Origin: Hydrangea macrophylla
Taxonomy: Eukaryota; Streptophyta; Magnoliopsida; Cornales; Hydrangeaceae
Direction: 5' to 3'
DNA: 64,000 bases
Assembly (NCBI GenBank): GCA_033977485.1
Contig: CM066994.1
Span: 47,517,155-47,581,154, forward strand
The notes under the pieces were generated by a model. That model saw only the letters and a list, made by a program, of their open reading frames with translations. It searched no databases and was not told the DNA's origin. This document shows, piece after piece, positions 58,763 through 64,000 of the stretch; position 1 is the first letter of the stretch; every line of letters starts with the position of its first letter. Made by a program: the position numbers and the translations under genes.

Positions 58763-60968
58763 GAATTCATCAACATTCAATTATTATGTGCCGAGTCATT
58801 TTCATTATCCGGCCAGCACCACAAGCAAGTCAATTACGCAAAATTTTTATTTTAGTTTTTATTTTTGTATTGCCCTCTAATTATTATATACGATATACAA
58901 AACATGGTGAATACCCCTTGACTAAATGTGAATACTCTACATTAAGATCAAACTTAAAACTCAAATCAATACTTAGTTTGTGTACCTTTTTTTTTTTTTG
59001 GTCGAGGTTTTAGATGTTTAATCATCTCTGTGATATAGGCGGAGTTAGTAGTCTAGATGTTAGTAATACACGCATACACAAGGAGGGTCCATACCCCACT
59101 TTAAAGTAATATATTGACTCCTTTAACCACTTTCTAAAAGCACCCTATTAAGACTCGAACTCACAACCTTCCTAATAGAGAATGGGTTCTAACTATCTCG
59201 GCTAACGAACTGGTTAGTTTGTGTACTTGAAAAAGCACCAAAAAGAGCTTAGCAGCCACATTAGGCTGCTACGATAAGATCCATCACACTTGGCAGCTCA
59301 AAGATCTTTCTTTCGTGCTAATTAAATTGACTTTAGTCTGCATGTAACATTTTTTTAATGCTCTTGAATTGATTTTTCAGAACTCATTAGTATTCTTTTG
59401 CTGAATATGATGATTTGCCAATTATTCGTGTTTTGACATTTGAACAACCACGTGGATTGTTTGGACTTAAGAACGTCAGACTCGTAACTTTATGTATTTT
59501 AATATGGAAAATGTATCGTCTTCCTATAGAAGTAGAACTCTTTTTAATTTTAGGGAAAATTAGATGGAGATTGCTAGGTAGGGAAATATATTGATTTAAT
59601 GATAATAAATTATTTTTATTTTAGTTTAAATTCTTTATTAAATAAATATTTTAGACAAAAGGATAAAACAAGGGAATTGTTATATATATCCGTGTATTTG
59701 TTATGTACACTCAAATTCCTTTATTCGAATTATTTTTCTTCTAAAAATTCTCACTTTTGTAAAGTTGAGCGGTGTACATAGCAAAATTAGTGGTGTACAT
59801 AGCAATTCCCTAAAATAAAAACAAAAACCCAGAATTACTCTTGCTACACGCGCGCCTACTTGCATGGGAATATTTCTCGAGAGAGAATGCCACTCACACC
59901 GTGTGAGTGATTGTACTGTATAAAATCTAATTTCGAAATTATTTTTCAAACTTTAAATCTCCATAACTTTTGATCTACAACTCAAATTTTTACAAATTTT
60001 ATACCACTGGAATCGTGTCGACGAGAGCTTCAAAACTAGTACCACTGTTGATATGTTTTGAGCTAAAAAAAATTACATGCCTTGCCAATCCTGTTCCTAG
60101 GGGTAAACATGCAACAGTCGGTTCAGTTAGTTTTCGTCGATTTATTTCATATTTAAAGTCAACCAATAGCCTTGGTTTGGTCCGTTTTTTTGGTCACTTT
60201 CAGTCGGTCAGTTCGGTTTCTTTCTTTGAATATATTTTTGAAAACTGACCGATAGCCTCGATTTTCTTCAATTCGAGGTGCAGTTTTTTATGAACAGCCC
60301 TACTTGTTCCTCAAAACACTGGTGAATTTCACCACTTTGAATGTAGAGAAATTTGTTTTTATCAAAATAGTGAATACTTTCATAAACTTAAAATGTTTTG
60401 ACATCCAGAAGAATTAAAAGTGGAAAATTTTCACCACTATGTTTAAAAGTGGTGAAATTATAATTGTGGTGAAGAATTTCATAAATTTCACAAGTTTTGA
60501 CATCTAGAATTAAATGTGCTAAAATTTCACCACTATTTTAAATGTGCTCAAAATAATATTGAAATTTTTACCACTTTTGAAATGTGGTTTAGGGTTTAAA
60601 TATGGTCAAAATAGTGGTTAAATTTTCTTCTTTTTTTTTTCGGAAAACAAGTGGTGAAATTTCACCACATTTAAAATGTGATGAAACAGTGATGAAAATT
60701 TTCACCAGTGTTTTAAGGAATAATGCATGTAAAAATTTACATTTTTTTTTGTTCAAAACACATCAACAATAGTACTAGTTTTGTAAGTCTTATCGACACG
60801 ATTCTAACGGTATAAAATTTTCAAAAATGGAGTTGTAGATCAAAAGTTATGGATGTTTAAAGTTTTTAAAAATAATCGTAATGGGCCCTGCTATGGTATG
60901 CGCACTCACACAGTTCGAGCAGATGGAAAGGTTGGCTCGCGCGTGCAGGTGGTTTGGCATCTTTCTCC
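58763..60968. repeat. Segmental duplication, right copy, second part
   Basis: Matches about 2550-4190 of the left copy, including ATTATCCGGCCAGCACCAC, the TTTTTTAATGCTCTTGAATT block (59350) and the fold-back region (59948-60870). It differs by extra sequence at about 58910-59325 and by the MITE at 60098-60302. Similarity ends at GGCATCTTTCTCC (60968). Confidence 0.78.
60098..60302. mobile_element. hAT-like MITE, absent from the left duplication copy
   Basis: Ends TAGGGGTAAACAT and, complemented, TAGGGCTGTTCAT, with 8-bp flanks CCTGTTCC (60090-60097) and CTTGTTCC (60303-60310), one mismatch. The left copy reads CCTTGTTCCTCAAAAC without interruption near 3543, giving an empty site. 205 bp, non-coding. 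Confidence 0.8.
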
Positions 60969-61133
60969 AGAGGTGTCAAACGAGTCGGGTCGGGCTCTCT
61001 CGATAATCGAGCTGGACGGGCTTAGGGGCGGGGAGGATCGGGCAGGGGGTTAGGGGTGTTTGAATTTGAATTTGAATTTGAATTAATATTTTTGGGGGAA
61101 AAATTGGTTGGGAAAGTTTAGTTATATGTAAAT
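60969..61133. other. GC-rich insertion remnant and GAATTT repeat
   Basis: Begins AGAGGTGTCAAACGAGTCGG, which resembles ends of common plant hAT MITEs, but no matching end was found. A GAATTT tandem repeat spans about 61061-61084. Confidence 0.35.
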
Positions 61134-62010
61134 TATCACGCCCTAGAATAGCAAAAATAGAAAATAAAACAATAAAAAATAAATTAAAGTTTCCTTTTTA
61201 GGTCCATAGGAAATGACTAGTGAAGTAACTGAATTGTCCACACCACGCAGTTCTAGTGAACAGGTAAATAAAGGAACAATGATAAGACTAAGCTCAGTAT
61301 AATACAAACGTACTAGTTATCACATCAGAGTAAGAATATCATAACATAGAAGTCTTAAGGCAACATATGCCCTATTACAAAACATAACAGTAAAGTCTAA
61401 CAAAACATAGAAACTAATATCTATCTTCGTCTTTAGCTGGCGTATATGTAATCGTTAGCATAGTCCTCCCTGACATATCCGTCCTCAGTGGGATCGCCTC
61501 CACGTACTCCCCCTTCGGGTAGTAGCCACTGTCGTAGGTTCCGTCACCTGTATTGTTGGGAACAAGGTAGTTTGGACGGGAAATGTCCAGGCATAAAAAC
61601 CGCCAGCTTGATGAAAGTTGAGTGAGCAGAAACTAACATAGTATCATAAAGGTGAAGTAATTACTAGTTATGAATGATACGTTATAATGCTACTAATAAT
61701 ATCTTTTCCATATTCAAAACATCATTGGATTATTAACGTCTTGTTACCCAACAATTGACAAGTATTCATGATTGAATAACAAACTCCATAGTTTGACACG
61801 ACTAAAAAAGTTGTGCGCTCTTGTGCAACACCCAAGTGTAGGTGATCGTGCAAGTAATATAGTACTGCAAGTGGCATCCTATTCGCACAATCTATCACCA
61901 GAACCAGGAGTGAGTCTGTCAAGTGGCATCCTGTTCATATCACCTACCATCAGGTATAAGTACCCTCCAACGGTATCCAACTTACATCGGCGTCAAGCAT
62001 CAGGTATTTC
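61134..62010 (-). mobile_element. Family X LTR 3' part, minus strand
   Basis: On the minus strand it ends CTAGGGCGTGATA (61134) like 9692, and carries the shared box (complement of 61560-61640) and the GTGGACAATxxxGTxACTTCACxAGTCAT tail, as at 9605-9640. Further upstream on that strand are repeats of GGATGCCACTTG type (about 61870-61940). The start of the LTR is not identified; it gives way to plus-strand Tat/Ogre-like sequence around 62000. Confidence 0.65.
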
Positions 62011-62039
62011 TCTTACCCTCCCGCACTCTATAGCAATCA

Positions 62040-62610
62040 CGTGCATCACATTTTGCTATCCCCACTTTTTCATGGCGATCACGCATACCGCATTTCGCTA
62101 ATTTCATCACTCTTCACAGCAATCACGCCCCATGTGGCATTTTGCTTCTCTTATCTCAAACTCTTCACAGCAATCACGCCCCATGTGGCATTTTGCTTCT
62201 CTTATCTCAAACTCTTTACAGCAATCACGCCCCACGTGGCATTTTGCTCTCGAATCTTCACAGCAATCACGCCCCATGTGGCATTTTGCTTCTCTTATCT
62301 CAAACTCTTTATAGCAATCACGCCTTACTCGACGTTTTGCTCTCTCATATCTTCAACAGTCACGCGCATCGCATTTTTTTGACCTTATCCCCCTGGCAAT
62401 TACCCATATCGGACTTTGCTATTCTCGTCTCTTATATTCAAGGCAATCACGCGAATCGCATTTTGCCACTCTAACTTCACAGCAATCACGCCCCAACGCG
62501 GCATTTTGCTCTCTTATCTCACAGCGATCACGCCACACGTGGCATTTCGCTATCTCACACACAGCAATCACGCCCCGACGTGGCATTTTGCTCTCTCGTC
62601 TCACACTCTT
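62040..62610. repeat. Tandem array, CAGCAATCACGCC...GGCATTTTGCT unit
   Basis: About ten imperfect copies of a 40-55-bp unit with core AGCAATCACGCCCC and TGTGGCATTTTGCT, separated by CTCTTATCTC-like spacers. Every frame through it produces low-complexity protein, so it is not coding. It could belong either to the minus-strand LTR or to the 3' untranslated part of the following element. Confidence 0.8.
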
Positions 62611-63100
62611 ATTCTATCGTAGTACGAACTACGCTCGGTCTGATTCTCCCGACGGGAGATACGTAGGCAGCTTTAAGAGCTCGACCATACCCTCACTTTA
62701 TTACATTCTTGGTTAAAGTTCGAGATTACGCAATTACGCACTTCTTGACTACACCATCCCTCTTCTACTCAATTCTCACATGAATGCCCAACGGAATCAT
62801 TCACCCATTCTAGCAATCCCCAGCGGAGTTGTTTGCCCACTCTGGCAACACTCTCAATCCCCACTTGCCTACATTGACACCTCATACTCACTTGCCTATG
62901 ATGCCATTTCACATTCACTTGCCTACGATGGCATCTCACACTCACTTACCTACGATGGCATTTCACATTCACTCGCCTATATTGGCACCTCATACTCACT
63001 TGCCTACTCTGGCACGCCTTTTACTTATTCTCATCACTTTAAGGAAAAGGGTCAAAATGGGTTGTCTTTTTCTTTGTCACGATTTGCTTCGCAAAACATG
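62611..63100 (+). mobile_element. 3' untranslated region of a Tat/Ogre-like element
   Basis: Contains GGGAGATACGTAGGCAGCTT (about 62655), a phrase typical of the 3' region of Tat/Ogre-type elements as I recall them, then a second tandem array (about 62850-63010) of units built on CACTTGCCTACGATGGCATC. It leads directly to a polypurine tract and LTR. Confidence 0.55.
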
Positions 63101-63115
63101 ACAAAGAGGGGCAGC
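63101..63115 (+). other. Polypurine tract of the Tat/Ogre-like element
   Basis: ACAAAGAGGGGCAGC immediately precedes the TGTAGACA LTR start. Confidence 0.65.
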
Positions 63116-64000
63116 TGTAGACACCCCATTTTGACCTGCCAAAAAAAGAAATAACTGTCGTAGGGGGCCCACCAGGCACTCTAATCGAGGAAAGAGCTCC
63201 AGAATCCAAACAGAGACCCCAGAGGTCAAATCAAAGTCAAATACGGAGATGACAACTCATCCACCGGAGTTCTAGAATTCGGGATCGTCTGATTACGATA
63301 ATCGACGACATTTTTAACCGGAATCGAAGTTCAGCACAAAATTCAAGACTGGAATCAAGTCCGAGACAACCGAAGGTTGAATTTGATTACATCAGGGAAA
63401 AGCAGGAATCAATTCCAGCCTTTAGGACTTCAAATCATCAAATTTTGATAACCAACAGAGAATCGGGCTCCGATTTAAGTTTCGACGCCCTAAACTCAAG
63501 AAAAAGGGACACGATTGTCAATCCAGAAACATCGAAAGTCCGACTGGGCATACCTGGATGGAAATACGAAGAAAAACAGAGGTTCGACGACTTGAATCAG
63601 TCCAATCAGACAATCAGAAAAGAAACGTCGGCCAACCGAAGTTTTGAAGCTCAACCGGAAAGGCAAGGGCAAAACGGAAATTTCTAAAGGGAAAGGATCT
63701 CAATCGAACCGTACCGATTCAAAGAGAACGCCAATACGATCCCAAATCATCTTGAATCAGAAAGATCGGACGGTCGGATCGAAAGATTTTCACAGCCGAA
63801 GTTTAAACGGTACGGATCAAACATCGACGGTCTGAAGAAAACGGAGTCATTTTCGGGTTTCAAACGAATTCCGATCCAACCATACGAATTTGAAGAGGAC
63901 GTTAAACCAAGCCAGATCTTTTCGAATCATCCGAATCGGACGTCCGGATTGAAAAATATCAAAGATCGAAGTCCGGAACGATCAACGGCCCCGATCGAAG
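63116..64000 (+). mobile_element. 3' LTR of the Tat/Ogre-like element, cut by the window end
   Basis: Begins TGTAGACACCCCATTTTGAC, like the solo LTR at 6606, but the following bodies are different. The first 885 bp are visible. Short frames here (for example 63445-63687) are Lys/Gln/Asn-rich and have no recognisable domain. Confidence 0.65.

Noticed and set aside
62040..63010. CRISPR-like regular repeats
   Set aside because: Units are imperfect and tandem with repeat-like spacers, next to an LTR in a plant genome; no cas genes exist here.
63445..63835. Two overlapping polar frames near the right edge
   Set aside because: They lie inside an LTR, overlap in different frames, and show no domain.

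Overview
The window looks like nuclear DNA of a eudicot plant. It is AT-rich, one plant-type intronless berberine-bridge-enzyme-like (BBE-like) gene is intact, and most of the rest is plant LTR retrotransposon, solo LTR and small inverted-repeat (MITE) sequence. Three Athila-type primer-binding sites complementary to the 3' end of plant tRNA-Asp support this. No rRNA, tRNA or CRISPR locus was found.

Layout. 1-4.9 kb: intergenic DNA containing the left copy of a segmental duplication (about 1108-4255). 4.97-11.5 kb: LTR sequence of a Ty3-like family, here called X, interrupted by a 2.56 kb solo LTR of a different family. 11.5-43.4 kb: a stack of nested Ty3/gypsy elements with Athila-like primer sites. 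The oldest, G4 (plus strand), has its 5' LTR split by G1 (minus strand), with near-matching 5-bp target duplications CCAAC/CTAAC. G2 (plus, gag-pol, decayed) sits inside the G1 gag region, and G3 (plus) abuts the end of the G2 integrase. G1 and G3 encode only gag plus protease, followed by about 2.6 kb of related non-coding DNA, so they look like a non-autonomous family. A 2,557-bp solo LTR with perfect target duplication AGTAG interrupts the G4 reverse transcriptase. 44.5-48.9 kb: two nested LTRs, the inner one with perfect duplication TAGTT. 48.9-51 kb: the BBE-like gene on the minus strand with recognisable TATA box and poly(A) signal. 51-61 kb: MITEs and the right copy of the segmental duplication (52625-53245 and 58763-60968), interrupted by 5.5 kb carrying MITEs and copia-like LTR fragments. 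61-64 kb: a minus-strand X-family LTR end, then the 3' end of a Tat/Ogre-like element whose LTR runs out of the window.

Only the BBE-like gene is likely to make a working protein: a secreted, bicovalently flavinylated oxidoreductase. The retroelement genes are all broken by stops, frameshifts or deletions; the G3 gag-pro frame is the best kept, with two stops. The most unusual signals are arrays of short CG-centred palindromes with strict spacing inside several LTR families, one of which (a decamer pair at 13-bp spacing) is shared by two LTR families that otherwise look unrelated; a nearly spacer-free inverted LTR pair; and the gag-protease-only family.
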